In this document: piece after piece, positions 16,957 to 26,701 of the stretch | Numbering within the stretch: the first letter of the stretch is position 1 | How the letters are laid out: the number at the start of each line of letters is the position of its first letter | Notes under the pieces: model-generated | Told to the model about the DNA's origin: nothing | Database searches by the model: none | The model's input: only the letters and a program-made list of their open reading frames with translations | Assembly (NCBI GenBank): GCA_040218795.1 | Contig: JAVJQT010000009.1 | Coordinates: 75,923 to 139,922, forward strand | Direction: 5' to 3' | From: CCMP332 sp040218795 | GTDB lineage: Bacteria > Bacteroidota > Bacteroidia > Cytophagales > CCMP332 | DNA: 64,000 nucleotides | Position numbers and translations under genes: made by a program

Positions 16957-17799
16957 ATGCCCGAATTTTATAGTCTACGGATTATATCAGATAATCCGCT
17001 CCCCCAATATTTATATACCCATCTTGATAAATACGGCTTTGAAGGCATTATCGAATATTCTGAAAATGAAATAGAAGCTTTTATAAGATCAGAGCATTTT
17101 AAAAAGGATTTAGAATCTGATTTTTTAAAGGAGATTACAAAAGATGAGGGCATTCAAGTAAATATTTCTAAAGTAGAAGAAAAGAATTGGAACGAAACCT
17201 GGGAATCCTCCTTTGAAGCAATTGAAATTGAAAACAGATTAAGAATAAGAGCTCCATTTCATCCTGCCTCCGATAAATTTGCTATTGAAATAATAATCGA
17301 ACCAAAAATGTCTTTTGGAACCGGACACCATGCCACGACCTATCAAATGGCACAATTAATGCTCCAAAAGCAATTACAGGGTCAATATGTTTTGGATGCT
17401 GGTTGTGGCACAGGACTATTATCGATCCTTGCCGAAAAACTGGGTGCCAAAAAAGTAAGCGGTTTCGATGTTGAAGATTGGGCATTCAATAATAGTCTTG
17501 AAAATCTGAAATTGAATAAATGTACAAAAACAAACGTTTTTAAAGGTGATGCCCAAAAATTGCCTTATGATCAAAAAGACTATGATTTGATACTGGCCAA
17601 TATCACTAAAAATATCTTAAAAGAAGATATTCCCGTATATTTGAACTGTTTACGACCGGGTGGTACTTTAATGATTAGTGGATTTTTTGAGGAGGATATT
17701 CAAGAAATGGTATATTTTTCTAAAAATCTTGGATTAGAGGTCATAAAAACGAAAACTAAAAATAACTGGGCAGCTTTGGAGCTTCATAAAATAAGGTGA
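16957..17799 (+). CDS. prmA: Ribosomal protein L11 methyltransferase
   Basis: Starting at ATG 16957 (MPEFYSLRII), the product has 280 residues; a longer frame from 16882 would intrude into the previous gene and is rejected. The N-terminal substrate domain contains NWNETWESSFEAIEI, and MSFGTGHHATT precedes SAM motif I (DAGCGTGLLSILAEKLGA, near 146). LILANI matches the catalytic-loop position. PrmA trimethylates L11 of the large ribosomal subunit. The stop overlaps the next start as GTGA, so the giant gene downstream is probably coupled to it. Confidence 0.94.
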   Translation: MPEFYSLRIISDNPLPQYLYTHLDKYGFEGIIEYSENEIEAFIRSEHFKKDLESDFLKEITKDEGIQVNISKVEEKNWNETWESSFEAIEIENRLRIRAPFHPASDKFAIEIIIEPKMSFGTGHHATTYQMAQLMLQKQLQGQYVLDAGCGTGLLSILAEKLGAKKVSGFDVEDWAFNNSLENLKLNKCTKTNVFKGDAQKLPYDQKDYDLILANITKNILKEDIPVYLNCLRPGGTLMISGFFEEDIQEMVYFSKNLGLEVIKTKTKNNWAALELHKIR

Positions 17800-20700
17800 A
17801 AAAATCCCTGATCATATCGATAATTTTCGTTTTGGTCTCGATAAGTGCTAAAGCACAATACATTTACTTATCGGAAGATCCAACTATGTTTGTTGAGCAA
17901 GCCGACTCGCTATTAAAGCAATGGGGCAATATTGGCGACTCAACATCCAATAATTTCGCTTCGGTTTGGTTCGATCTGAATAACGAGGATCAGGAAAAAG
18001 TCATAGCTATTTCCAAAACGTTTAGAGACAGAAAATACCCTGTAAATCCATTTTTCGTAGTATTTTATAATGCCCTTTACAATGGCGTTTATGGTGAATT
18101 TTCAGAGAAAGTAAATCTGAGCGAATTCCTTGACGTGGCCCAACAACTTGTTGAAAATGCTGAAGACCCAAAAGATCTGCTTCGCTATTTTATAACTTCC
18201 AGAAACCTTTTCGAGCACGGCGCACTTTACTATCACCAATACAATGTATTATCCGTCCCCGAAGGAAGTAAATTCACTTTTGAATACGTAGATGCCCCTT
18301 CCTTTATCGATCCTATAATTCCGCCAGAAGTCGAAGAAGCATTAAATGATGATTTTGATGAGGATTTTGGCGAAACAGAAGAAAGCGATGATGAATGGAG
18401 TGAGGATGACTGGAGCGATGATAGCTGGGAAGATGATTCCTGGGATGATGACAGTTGGGAAGATGATTCCTGGGAAGAAAATGATGAATCATTGGCCAAT
18501 TTCGACGACGACGAAAACCTGGATAATTACGGAGCCTTTGTTGATCCATTTGCTTCTCCGGCACCCGCAGCAGATTTGCCGGCAATAGAAGGCGCAACAA
18601 TAAAAATAGAAAACGCCGATTTTGAGTTTTTTAGTCCCTATGACACATTTGAACTCCAAAATGTGAGCGGTACTTATGTTTTCGGAAGCAGAAATTTCGT
18701 CGGCGACACCGGTTCAATGGCGATTATTATTCCTTTGGGAGAATACGAATCTGAAGCTGAAATTACCTTTAGCAAATTTGCTTTTAATACGATTTCACCT
18801 TCAATATCCGCTGAAAACGCCTTGCTCTCCTTTTCTGATCTTTTCGAAGAAGATATTATTGGATCTTTTACCGTTAAAAGTAAAGCCCCCGAAGCAGCGG
18901 GAAGAAAATATCCCGTTTTCAGATCTTATAAAAGTAATTACGAATACAAAAATATTGGAGAAGGCGTAAAACTCATTGGTGGTTTTACTTTGCTTGGAGA
19001 TAAGATCAACACCCAGGGACTTGACCTCGGTAAAAACTACATTGAAATAGAAAGAGATAATGAACTTGTTTTAAAAGGAAGTTCGCCTCGATTTTATGTG
19101 CGAGATACTTTACTCAAATCACACAAAGTGGATTTGGTAATATATCAAAACAGGGATTCACTCACGCATCCTTCCATGGAACTTAATTATGACATGTCCA
19201 ATTCATTTTTAACACTCTATTGGGAAAAAGGAACCTTCCAGGACAGGCCCATGATCGATTCCTACCACAATGTCGATATCAAAGCCGATAAACTCAGCTG
19301 GGATCTGAATGCACAGGAAATAAATTTTGGAATAATAAATGGAAGGTCGGAAGTGCCGGCAATCGTGCGATCGCTGGACAATTTTGACGATCAGGAGTAC
19401 CTCAGAGTAAAAGGAATAAATCAATTTCATCCGGTGCAGGTTGCGGCTTACTTCTCCTTGAAGAAAAGAATGGAGGAATTCTCCTTTTTTGAATTGGCCG
19501 AAGCCTATAAAATCAAACCGGAAATAATGAAATCGGCGGTAAAAAGGGCAGCAGGAAAAGGCTATCTGGAATTTGATGAGCATACGGGTTTGGTAAAAAT
19601 AAATTCTAAAACCAAACACGCTTACAATTCCAATTTTAAAAAAGAGGATTACGATAATATGGAGTGGTATTCAATTTCTCCTACAGGTCAGAATATTACC
19701 CTTCAATTGGACTCAAATGCATTGATAATTAGAGGCGTTGACCGAGAAATTGTAAGTAAGGCATTGAAAGTTTATTACAAACCCGACAGCGGAGAAGTTG
19801 TGTTAAAAGAAAACCGGAATTTCACATTTAACGGGGAAATTCGCGCCGGTAATTACAGTATAAAAGGAAAGAATTTTGATTTCAATTATGACGATTTCAC
19901 GATGAATCTCAGCCAGATTGATTCCATTCGATTCAATTTATCCAATGATTCTACAGGCGAGTCTTCGGAAAGAAAAATTATGGGTGGCGAAGTAGAAAAC
20001 ACAGGCGGAATGTTTTATCTCAACGAACCGAATAATAAGTCGGGAAGACATGACTTGCCTCAATACCCTATTCTGGATGTTACTAAACCTTCTTTTGTCT
20101 ATTTTGATGACCCGGATATTTTGGGGGGATCTTATGACAGGAAAGTATATTTTGAAATACCCAAATTTAAAATTGACACTCTCGCAAGTGACAATCCAAG
20201 TGTGATTAATGTAAAGGGAACATTTCATTCGGGTGGCATCATACCAAATTTTGAAACAGAATTAATCGTAAATAAAGACCTATCACTTGGTTTTACCCAT
20301 CAATTGCCTGAAGAGGGTTATCCTGTTTTCGGCAACGAAGCAGCGCGCTATTACAATGAAGTAAAAATGAATACCAATGGTCTTAATGGCAATGGTACAT
20401 TCAATTATCTCACTTCTACGACAGATGCAAAAAATGTCATTTTCTATCAGGATTCAATGGTTGTGCAGGATGCGGTTGTCGATGTAAAAGCAGGAGAAAC
20501 GGAATATGGTGATTATCCGGATGCAAAAAGTGCTGATGCCAGAGCAGTTTTAATGGCTTCAAATGAAAGATATATAATAAACTCCAAGGGCCGTGAAATG
20601 GTGGATTTGTACAATGGAAAAGCCCAATTGGAAGGTGCCGCCATGATCTCCAAAAAAGGGATGTTTGGAATTGGTGATGTGCGTACACAAGGAACCGACT

Positions 20701-23700
20701 CGCGATCACGGAATTTCAAATTTTCAAAAAACAGCTTTACCGCAAGAGATGCTGAATTCTTTATCGAAGCCTATGACCAGGACACATTTGCACTCACCGC
20801 ACACGATGCCAGACTGTTTTTCGATTTTGACAAAAATACAGCTCGACTTGAACCTGAAAAAGAAGGAGATGCGGTAATATCCTTGCCCTTGATGGCTTAT
20901 AAAACCTCCATACCTGTTGGTACCTGGGATTTGGATAATCAAACATTTACCATGGTCAAACCGGATTATGTGGATATCGAAAATTCCTATTTCTATTCTA
21001 CACTCGAAGATCAGGACTCTCTGGCTTTTAGTGGAGAATCAGCAGTTTATGATGCCGTGGCCTCAATGTTGACAGTTAAGGGCGTTCCGGGTGTTTATGT
21101 GGCCGATGCCTTTATTACTCCCGGAGACAGTACCATCATTATCGATGAAAGCACCCTGATTCAACCGCTTAGCAATGCGAGTATTGTAATGGATGCCCAT
21201 GAAAAATATCACTATTTGAATAAGGCGGATGTAGACATTTATACGCGCTCAAAATTTGATGCCGATGCCAATTACGTTTATGTCAACAGTGCAAAAGACA
21301 CCATGAATATTCTTTTTGAAGGATTGTTTCAGATTCCTGCAGAAGTAGGAAAACGCAAAACTGATTCTGTCACTTTTTCTGAAAGTTTTATTGAAGAAGA
21401 TGCCAATTTCTATATCGCTCCTAAAATTCTTTACCAGGGAGATGTTGCCGTATATGCCAATCAGCCCTTTCTGAATTTTAACGGGGAGATCAGGTTGGAT
21501 TTGACCCATTCGGATGAATTTAACGATTGGCTTCCTTTTGTATACAATGGCGATCCTTATGACATTCAAATAGAGTTAAAGGATGAAAGAGAATTGGAGG
21601 AAGGCGAACCAATGCTTACAACGGGTATCCATATCGATGGTGGAGAATCTCAAATGTATTATACCCTGCTATCGAGTAAAAGAATGGATGAAGACCCCGA
21701 TATTTTCAAAGTGACAGGCTTGTTGGCCATCGATGCTGAAACCGGTGTTTTTGAAGTGGGAAGTAAAGAAAAGCTTTCAGGAGAAACCAATAGTGGGAAT
21801 TTATTTTCATTCAATGATTCCTCTTCCATCGTGAAATTTGAAGGTGAATTTAATCTGTATGGCTATATGCCAATTGAGATAAGTGCTAAATCATATGGGA
21901 AAGGCCGTGTTAATATCGATAGTGGCAATTACACTTTTAATACCTTGACCTATTTGAATTTTCCAATTCCCGGACCGGCTCTCAATGCCATGGGTAAAGA
22001 CATGTCGGAAAGCACACAATATGTAGACAATCTCAAAGAGGCTTCGGAAAGCAGCTATGAAGTAATTTACAAACTGAGTCAAATGATAGGTGAAAAAGCT
22101 GCTGAAAACTACAACGAGCAATTGTATTTAGAATACATCCCTCTTCATGCTGTATCCGGCAAATTCAATAAAAGCATTTTATTTTCCGATCTTGATTTAA
22201 AATGGCATAAAGAAGAAGGTGCCTTGTATTCCGGTGATACCATAGGTGTTTCGAGTATTGGCAAAAACGATATTAACGGACGAATCAGGGGTTATTATGA
22301 AATAAAGAAAATCTATGAAGATGAAATAATTAATCTTTTCATTGAATTGATGCCCGGTTGCTGGTATTATTTCTCTTACGATGATGGCCGTCTTGCTACT
22401 TATTCTTCTAACCATGTTTACAATGAAATAATAGAATCAAAATCCAAGACACCTGAAAGTGGTGCTTCACAGGGTGAAATATATCTGGCTTCTGCTGATT
22501 TATACGAAGTGAGCGATTACATCAAATACTACAATGAAACCTATTTAGGTAGAATGCTAAGCGATCAGGATATAAATTTAAAAGTGAGCAAACCGGAAGT
22601 TGAAGATAAATATGTGGGAGGAAAAGAATTCAATGATGGCGGTTCTGAAGACGGTTGGAAAGAAGAACCTGTCGAAGAAGATTCAGGATGGGATACCGAA
22701 GAAGAATTCGATGATGGTTGGGGTGTGCCTTTGGAAGAAGATAAAGACAAATCAGAACCAGTTGAGTCCACAGAAACTGAGCAAGAAGAAGAAAACATTG
22801 AATCGGTTCCATTTGGCGGATCTGAGCCTGAGGAAGAAGAAGAATGGGGCTGGGGTGATGAACCCCAGGAATCCGAAATAATCGGAGCACCACCTAAAGA
22901 AGAGAAAAAGAAAAAAGAAAAAAGAGTCAAAGAAAAACGATCCAAAAAAGAGCCAATTCTTGTTGATGAGCCTAAGGAAGAAGATAGCGGTTGGGGATTT
23001 GGCGATGAACCAAAAGAAGAAGATGATGGATGGGGTTTTGGAAGTGAGAAGGAGGAAGAACCCGTGATTGTTTCAGATAAAAAGGAAAAAGATAAAAAAG
23101 AAGACAAAATTGTAGTTGAAGAAGAAGATGACGATTCCGGATGGGGTTTTGGTGGCGATGAGGAAGAAAGTGTAGAAATAAAATCTAAAAAAGATAAAGC
23201 GCCGGAAGAGAAGAAAATTGTAGTTGAAGATGAGGACGAGGATTCAGGCTGGGGTTTTGGCGGTGAAGAAGAAGAAAGCGTAGAAATAAAGTCGAAGAAT
23301 GACAAGAAAGCAGAAGATAAAAAGATTGTAGTGGAAGAAGAGGATGATGATTCCGGCTGGGGTTTTGGTGGCGATGATGATTCGGTAGAAATTGTTAATG
23401 ATAAGGAAGAAGAGGAACGCAAAGCCAAAGAAGAGGCCGAAAGAAAGGCAAGAGAAGAAAAAGAACGAAAGGAAAGGGAAGAGGCTGAGCGCAAAGCTAA
23501 AGAAGCAGCCGATCGTAAAGCCAGAGAAGAGGCGGAGAAAAAAGCACGCGAAGAAGCCGAGATAAAGGCCAAAGAAGAGGCCCAGAAGAAAATTGTTGTG
23601 GAAGAAGAGGATGATGATTTGGGATGGGGGTTTGACGATGATGATGAGTCTGTAGAAATTGTCAATGATAAAAAAGAAGAGGAGGCTGAAGCACAAAGAC

Positions 23701-24278
23701 AAAAAGAGGCCGAGGCCTTAAAAGCCAAAGAGGAAGAAGAAAGAAAATTGAAAGAAGAAGAGGAAAGGAAGGCAAAGGAAGCCGAAGAACTCAGAAAGAA
23801 AGAAGAAGCTGATAAAAAGGCAAGAGAAGAGGCAGAACGTAAAGCCAAAGAAGAAGCTGATCGAAAAGTACGGGAAGAGCAAGAGCAAAAAGAAAGAGAA
23901 GCCGCTGAGCAAAAAGCCCGGGAAGAGGAAGAAAAGAAAAAAATTGTAATCGAGGAGGAAGATGATTCAGGTTGGGGATTCGGTGGAGATGATGAATCTG
24001 TAGAGATTATCAATGATAAAAAAGAAAAAGAGGAAGAAGAAGAGAAGAAGAAAAAAGAGGAGGAGGAATTAAAAGCGAAGGAAGAGGAAGAAAGGAAGAA
24101 GAAAGAAGCAGAAGAATTGAAAGTAAAAGAAGAAGAAGAAAAGAAAAAGAAAGCAGAAGAAGAACGAAAGAAAAAAGAGGAAGAAGAGAAGAAGAAAAAA
24201 GAAGAAGAGGCTAAAAAGAAAAAGGAAGAAGCCGACCCATTTGAAAGCGATGAAGAGGATGATTGGGATGGTTTTTAA
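17796..24278 (+). CDS. Giant exported protein with Trp/acid repeats and charged tail
   Basis: 2160 residues from a GTG that overlaps the prmA stop. A signal peptide (KKSLIISIIFVLVSISAKAQ) directs it to the envelope. Residues about 180-232 are an acid block in which Trp recurs every 5-10 residues (DDSWEDDSWDD). The middle (about 240-1600) is beta-rich, with repeated terms such as ITFSKFAF, IKIENADFEF, LDFDKNTARL, and no domain I can name. From about 1607 to the end the protein is mostly Glu, Lys, Asp and Arg, with Trp-Gly modules and long coiled coils. Family proteins of this scale beside prmA appear to be conserved in Cytophagales, but I recognise no function. Misassignment of the frame is unlikely, because the whole length is open and biased. 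Confidence 0.85.
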   Translation: MKKSLIISIIFVLVSISAKAQYIYLSEDPTMFVEQADSLLKQWGNIGDSTSNNFASVWFDLNNEDQEKVIAISKTFRDRKYPVNPFFVVFYNALYNGVYGEFSEKVNLSEFLDVAQQLVENAEDPKDLLRYFITSRNLFEHGALYYHQYNVLSVPEGSKFTFEYVDAPSFIDPIIPPEVEEALNDDFDEDFGETEESDDEWSEDDWSDDSWEDDSWDDDSWEDDSWEENDESLANFDDDENLDNYGAFVDPFASPAPAADLPAIEGATIKIENADFEFFSPYDTFELQNVSGTYVFGSRNFVGDTGSMAIIIPLGEYESEAEITFSKFAFNTISPSISAENALLSFSDLFEEDIIGSFTVKSKAPEAAGRKYPVFRSYKSNYEYKNIGEGVKLIGGFTLLGDKINTQGLDLGKNYIEIERDNELVLKGSSPRFYVRDTLLKSHKVDLVIYQNRDSLTHPSMELNYDMSNSFLTLYWEKGTFQDRPMIDSYHNVDIKADKLSWDLNAQEINFGIINGRSEVPAIVRSLDNFDDQEYLRVKGINQFHPVQVAAYFSLKKRMEEFSFFELAEAYKIKPEIMKSAVKRAAGKGYLEFDEHTGLVKINSKTKHAYNSNFKKEDYDNMEWYSISPTGQNITLQLDSNALIIRGVDREIVSKALKVYYKPDSGEVVLKENRNFTFNGEIRAGNYSIKGKNFDFNYDDFTMNLSQIDSIRFNLSNDSTGESSERKIMGGEVENTGGMFYLNEPNNKSGRHDLPQYPILDVTKPSFVYFDDPDILGGSYDRKVYFEIPKFKIDTLASDNPSVINVKGTFHSGGIIPNFETELIVNKDLSLGFTHQLPEEGYPVFGNEAARYYNEVKMNTNGLNGNGTFNYLTSTTDAKNVIFYQDSMVVQDAVVDVKAGETEYGDYPDAKSADARAVLMASNERYIINSKGREMVDLYNGKAQLEGAAMISKKGMFGIGDVRTQGTDSRSRNFKFSKNSFTARDAEFFIEAYDQDTFALTAHDARLFFDFDKNTARLEPEKEGDAVISLPLMAYKTSIPVGTWDLDNQTFTMVKPDYVDIENSYFYSTLEDQDSLAFSGESAVYDAVASMLTVKGVPGVYVADAFITPGDSTIIIDESTLIQPLSNASIVMDAHEKYHYLNKADVDIYTRSKFDADANYVYVNSAKDTMNILFEGLFQIPAEVGKRKTDSVTFSESFIEEDANFYIAPKILYQGDVAVYANQPFLNFNGEIRLDLTHSDEFNDWLPFVYNGDPYDIQIELKDERELEEGEPMLTTGIHIDGGESQMYYTLLSSKRMDEDPDIFKVTGLLAIDAETGVFEVGSKEKLSGETNSGNLFSFNDSSSIVKFEGEFNLYGYMPIEISAKSYGKGRVNIDSGNYTFNTLTYLNFPIPGPALNAMGKDMSESTQYVDNLKEASESSYEVIYKLSQMIGEKAAENYNEQLYLEYIPLHAVSGKFNKSILFSDLDLKWHKEEGALYSGDTIGVSSIGKNDINGRIRGYYEIKKIYEDEIINLFIELMPGCWYYFSYDDGRLATYSSNHVYNEIIESKSKTPESGASQGEIYLASADLYEVSDYIKYYNETYLGRMLSDQDINLKVSKPEVEDKYVGGKEFNDGGSEDGWKEEPVEEDSGWDTEEEFDDGWGVPLEEDKDKSEPVESTETEQEEENIESVPFGGSEPEEEEEWGWGDEPQESEIIGAPPKEEKKKKEKRVKEKRSKKEPILVDEPKEEDSGWGFGDEPKEEDDGWGFGSEKEEEPVIVSDKKEKDKKEDKIVVEEEDDDSGWGFGGDEEESVEIKSKKDKAPEEKKIVVEDEDEDSGWGFGGEEEESVEIKSKNDKKAEDKKIVVEEEDDDSGWGFGGDDDSVEIVNDKEEEERKAKEEAERKAREEKERKEREEAERKAKEAADRKAREEAEKKAREEAEIKAKEEAQKKIVVEEEDDDLGWGFDDDDESVEIVNDKKEEEAEAQRQKEAEALKAKEEEERKLKEEEERKAKEAEELRKKEEADKKAREEAERKAKEEADRKVREEQEQKEREAAEQKAREEEEKKKIVIEEEDDSGWGFGGDDESVEIINDKKEKEEEEEKKKKEEEELKAKEEEERKKKEAEELKVKEEEEKKKKAEEERKKKEEEEKKKKEEEAKKKKEEADPFESDEEDDWDGF
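23104..24010 (+). repeat. Five WGFG modules with growing charged linkers
   Basis: Within the giant gene, the module KIVVEEEDDDSGWGFGGDD then ESVEI.N.DK occurs five times, starting near 23106, 23214, 23322, 23587 and 23940. The first two repeats are 36 codons apart and nearly identical. The third to fifth are separated by coiled-coil linkers of about 50-90 residues rich in KAREEAERKAKEEA-type heptads. Four looser Trp-acid motifs (DGWKEEP, SGWDTEEE, DGWGVPLEE, WGWGDEP) precede them from 22645, along with two WGFG motifs at about 22987 and 23028. The pattern looks like a duplicating tandem array. Confidence 0.8.
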
Positions 24279-24353
24279 TTTTGTGGTTTTGGGAAAACAT
24301 GCTCAAAATCCGTATTATTGCACTTCGCTGAGAAAAAAACGCTAATTACTTTC

Positions 24354-25013
24354 GTGAATATCGAACTATTGGATTCCCTGTTTTTTGTTATTCTGACGAT
24401 AATCGCAGCCTATTTACTGGGTTCGATTCCATCGGCGGTTTGGTATGGGCAAGCCTTTTTTGGCATTGATGTCCGTGATTATGGAAGCGGCAATGCCGGA
24501 GCCACCAATACGTTTAGAGTTTTGGGCAAAAGGGCGGGATCCATTGTAATGGCCATAGATATTTTAAAAGGTTGGACGGCAAGTTCTCTTCCTTGGTTTC
24601 TGGTGATCTGGGATATAATTCCTGCCGATGACCTGATTCTTTATCAATTATTACATGGAGTAGCGGCCGTATTAGGCCACGTGTTTCCTATTTATGCCAA
24701 TTTCAAAGGTGGAAAGGGTGTTGCAACACTCTTTGGGATGGTATTGGCCATTCAACTCAACGTGGCATTGCTTTGTGTAGGGATCTTTATTCTTGTATTA
24801 ATTCTTTCCAAATATGTTTCCCTTGGCTCAATGATTGGCACCCTGGCCTTTCCCGTATTGCTAATGTTGCCGAGATTTAACCCCGAAGAGCCGGCACTCA
24901 TTATTTTTGGCTTTGCGATGTTCGCCATCGTTATGCTTACACATCAGAAAAATCTCAGAAGGATTTTGAAAGGTGAGGAGAGTAAGGCGAATATAAAGTT
25001 GAGAAGAAAATAG
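24354..25013 (+). CDS. plsY: Glycerol-3-phosphate acyltransferase PlsY
   Basis: A multi-pass membrane protein with the three PlsY cytoplasmic motifs: LLGSIPSAVWYGQAFFGIDVRDYGSGNAGATNTFRVLG, then GHVFPIYANFKGGKGVATLFG, and a later loop before RRILKGEES. It transfers acyl from acyl-phosphate to glycerol 3-phosphate, the first step of phospholipid synthesis. I place the start at GTG 24354 (NIELLDSLFFVILTIIAAY); an upstream TTG at 24318 adds only a polar stretch. It follows the giant gene by about 75 nt and is probably transcribed on its own or by read-through. The tail is basic (KANIKLRRK). Confidence 0.92.
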   Translation: MNIELLDSLFFVILTIIAAYLLGSIPSAVWYGQAFFGIDVRDYGSGNAGATNTFRVLGKRAGSIVMAIDILKGWTASSLPWFLVIWDIIPADDLILYQLLHGVAAVLGHVFPIYANFKGGKGVATLFGMVLAIQLNVALLCVGIFILVLILSKYVSLGSMIGTLAFPVLLMLPRFNPEEPALIIFGFAMFAIVMLTHQKNLRRILKGEESKANIKLRRK

Positions 25014-25157
25014 CATAATAGATTTTAATATTTTGATGGTTATTATATTCCAAAATCACTAATTAAAAACTATCCATATAAACTTTTACATAAAACTTAT
25101 TACACATTTCCAAGATTGTAGATTTCGAATTAAAAATATTTTCATACCTTTAGCAAC

Positions 25158-25240
25158 AGTTTTTGCATTACGCAAACTTTTTAAGTTTAATTTGACCTCC
25201 AATTTTAAAACCGCACTGGATTTCCAGAGCGGTTTTTTTA
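25158..25240 (+). ncRNA. Candidate short RNA or leader ending in a strong terminator
   Basis: TACCTTTA at 25145-25152 resembles the Bacteroidota -7 box, predicting a start near 25158. A hairpin follows (AGTTTTTGC / GCAAACT, about 25158-25178), then an intrinsic terminator at 25207-25239. The unit would be about 83 nt. It ends 26 nt before the dipeptidase ATG, so it is either a free RNA or an attenuating leader of that gene. No known riboswitch core was recognised. Confidence 0.4.
25207..25239 (+). terminator. Strong intrinsic terminator upstream of dipeptidase
   Basis: AAAACCGC (25207-25214) pairs with GCGGTTTT (25229-25236), and inside it CTGGA pairs with TCCAG across a 2-nt centre, followed by T residues to 25239. 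An A/A mismatch separates the two stems. It is too far (about 190 nt) from the plsY stop for a normal 3' end, so it ends a separate transcript or acts as an attenuator. Confidence 0.8.
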
Positions 25241-25265
25241 TTTTTAAGCACCTAAACGAATACGA

Positions 25266-26627
25266 ATGAACGATTACATCGAACAAAACAAAGACAGATT
25301 TCTCGAAGAATTACTTGAATTATTAAGAATACCTTCTGTAAGCACGGACAAAGACTATAAAGGCGATATTCAAAAAGCTGCAGAATACCTTAAAGCAAAA
25401 CTCACTGCTGCGGGTGTAGATTCCGTAGAAGTAGTCGAGACCCCCGGAAATCCGATCGTGTTTGCTGAGAAAAAAGCAGGCTCCGACAAGCCTACAGTAT
25501 TGGTTTATGGCCATTACGATGTACAGCCACCCGATCCGGTTGAGCTTTGGGATTCACCCCCTTTTGAGCCGGTAATTAAAAATGAAAGAATTTATGCCCG
25601 CGGCGCATGCGATGATAAAGGTCAAATGTATATGCATGTAAAAGCCCTTGAGATTTTAAATAAGGAAGATGACCTGCCATGCAATATTAAGATCATGCTC
25701 GAAGGCGAAGAAGAAATTGGTTCCGAGCACCTGCAGTGGTTCGTGCAGAAATACAGGGATAAACTGGATGCCGATGTAATTTTAATCTCTGATACGGGCA
25801 TGCTTTCCAATGATAATCCTTCAATTACCACTGGTTTAAGAGGGCTCTCCTACATGGAAGTTGAACTCACAGGCCCATCGAGGGATCTGCATTCGGGACT
25901 TTACGGCGGAGCTGTTGCCAATCCAATAAATGCCCTTTGCAAAATGATAGACTCTCTAAAGGATGAAAACAATCATATAAATATTCCGGGATTCTACGAT
26001 GATGTCGATGAAGCGAGTGCGCTTGAAAGAGAGGAAATGGGCAAAGCCCCATTCGACGACAATAAAATGAAAAACGATTTAAAAATTGATGATCTCGTGG
26101 GAGAGAAAGGTTATTCCACACTTGAAAGAACCAGCATCAGACCGGCGCTCGATGTCAATGGCATTTGGGGAGGCTATACCGGAGAAGGTGCCAAAACGGT
26201 CATTCCTTCAAAAGCCTATGCCAAAATTTCGATGCGGCTAGTGCCACATCAGGATTCAAAAAAAATTACCGAGCTCTTTAGCAATCATTTTAAGTCTATT
26301 GCTCCAAAAGGCATTCGTGTAAAAGTCACACCGCATCACGGTGGGGAGCCGGCAGTTACGCCTATTGACTCCGAGGCCTATAAGGCAGCAAGCAGGGCTT
26401 ATGAAAAAACCTTTGGCAAAAAACCGATTCCTTTGAGGAGTGGCGGAAGTATTCCAATTGTGGCAATGTTTAAAAAAGAACTTGGTTTAAATACAGTTAT
26501 GATGGGTTTTGGTCTAGACGAAGATGCCATCCATTCGCCAAATGAGAGTTATGGACTTTTCAATTATTATATAGGAATTGAAACCATCGTTGAATTTCAC
26601 AAGGCTTTCTCTACTATCAAAAGCTGA
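25266..26627 (+). CDS. M20-family dipeptidase
   Basis: 453 residues with the M20A metal-site motifs: YGHYDVQP (H83), a catalytic Asp two residues on, GACDDKG (bridging Asp), LEGEEEIGS (catalytic and ligand Glu), ISDTGM and the C-terminal His in DEDAIHSPNES. The lid domain lies between about 200 and 315 (GPSRDLHSGLYGGAVANP). This subgroup (PepV/CNDP-like) cleaves dipeptides or acylated amino acids with two zinc ions. No signal peptide, so cytoplasmic. It is preceded by a terminator-like hairpin that may control it. Confidence 0.92.
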   Translation: MNDYIEQNKDRFLEELLELLRIPSVSTDKDYKGDIQKAAEYLKAKLTAAGVDSVEVVETPGNPIVFAEKKAGSDKPTVLVYGHYDVQPPDPVELWDSPPFEPVIKNERIYARGACDDKGQMYMHVKALEILNKEDDLPCNIKIMLEGEEEIGSEHLQWFVQKYRDKLDADVILISDTGMLSNDNPSITTGLRGLSYMEVELTGPSRDLHSGLYGGAVANPINALCKMIDSLKDENNHINIPGFYDDVDEASALEREEMGKAPFDDNKMKNDLKIDDLVGEKGYSTLERTSIRPALDVNGIWGGYTGEGAKTVIPSKAYAKISMRLVPHQDSKKITELFSNHFKSIAPKGIRVKVTPHHGGEPAVTPIDSEAYKAASRAYEKTFGKKPIPLRSGGSIPIVAMFKKELGLNTVMMGFGLDEDAIHSPNESYGLFNYYIGIETIVEFHKAFSTIKS

Positions 26628-26701
26628 TATTGAACCTTTGATTATTTAATGACATTATATAGTCCTAAGATTTCGTAATTTCGGGCACTTTTTAGATAAT
26701 T

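Noticed and set aside
18233..18600. Minus-strand frames rich in Ser or His/Pro opposite the Trp/acid block
   Set aside because: Shadows of the GAT/GAC/TGG repeats of the giant gene.
22565..24013. Open frame of 482 codons on the minus strand, Ser-rich
   Set aside because: It is antisense to the Glu/Lys codons of the giant gene: GAA/GAG/GAT read in reverse give Ser/Phe/Leu runs. There is no start context or domain.
24279..24353. TTG 24318 as the plsY start
   Set aside because: The added 12 residues are polar and not conserved in PlsY; GTG 24354 starts at the expected N-terminus.
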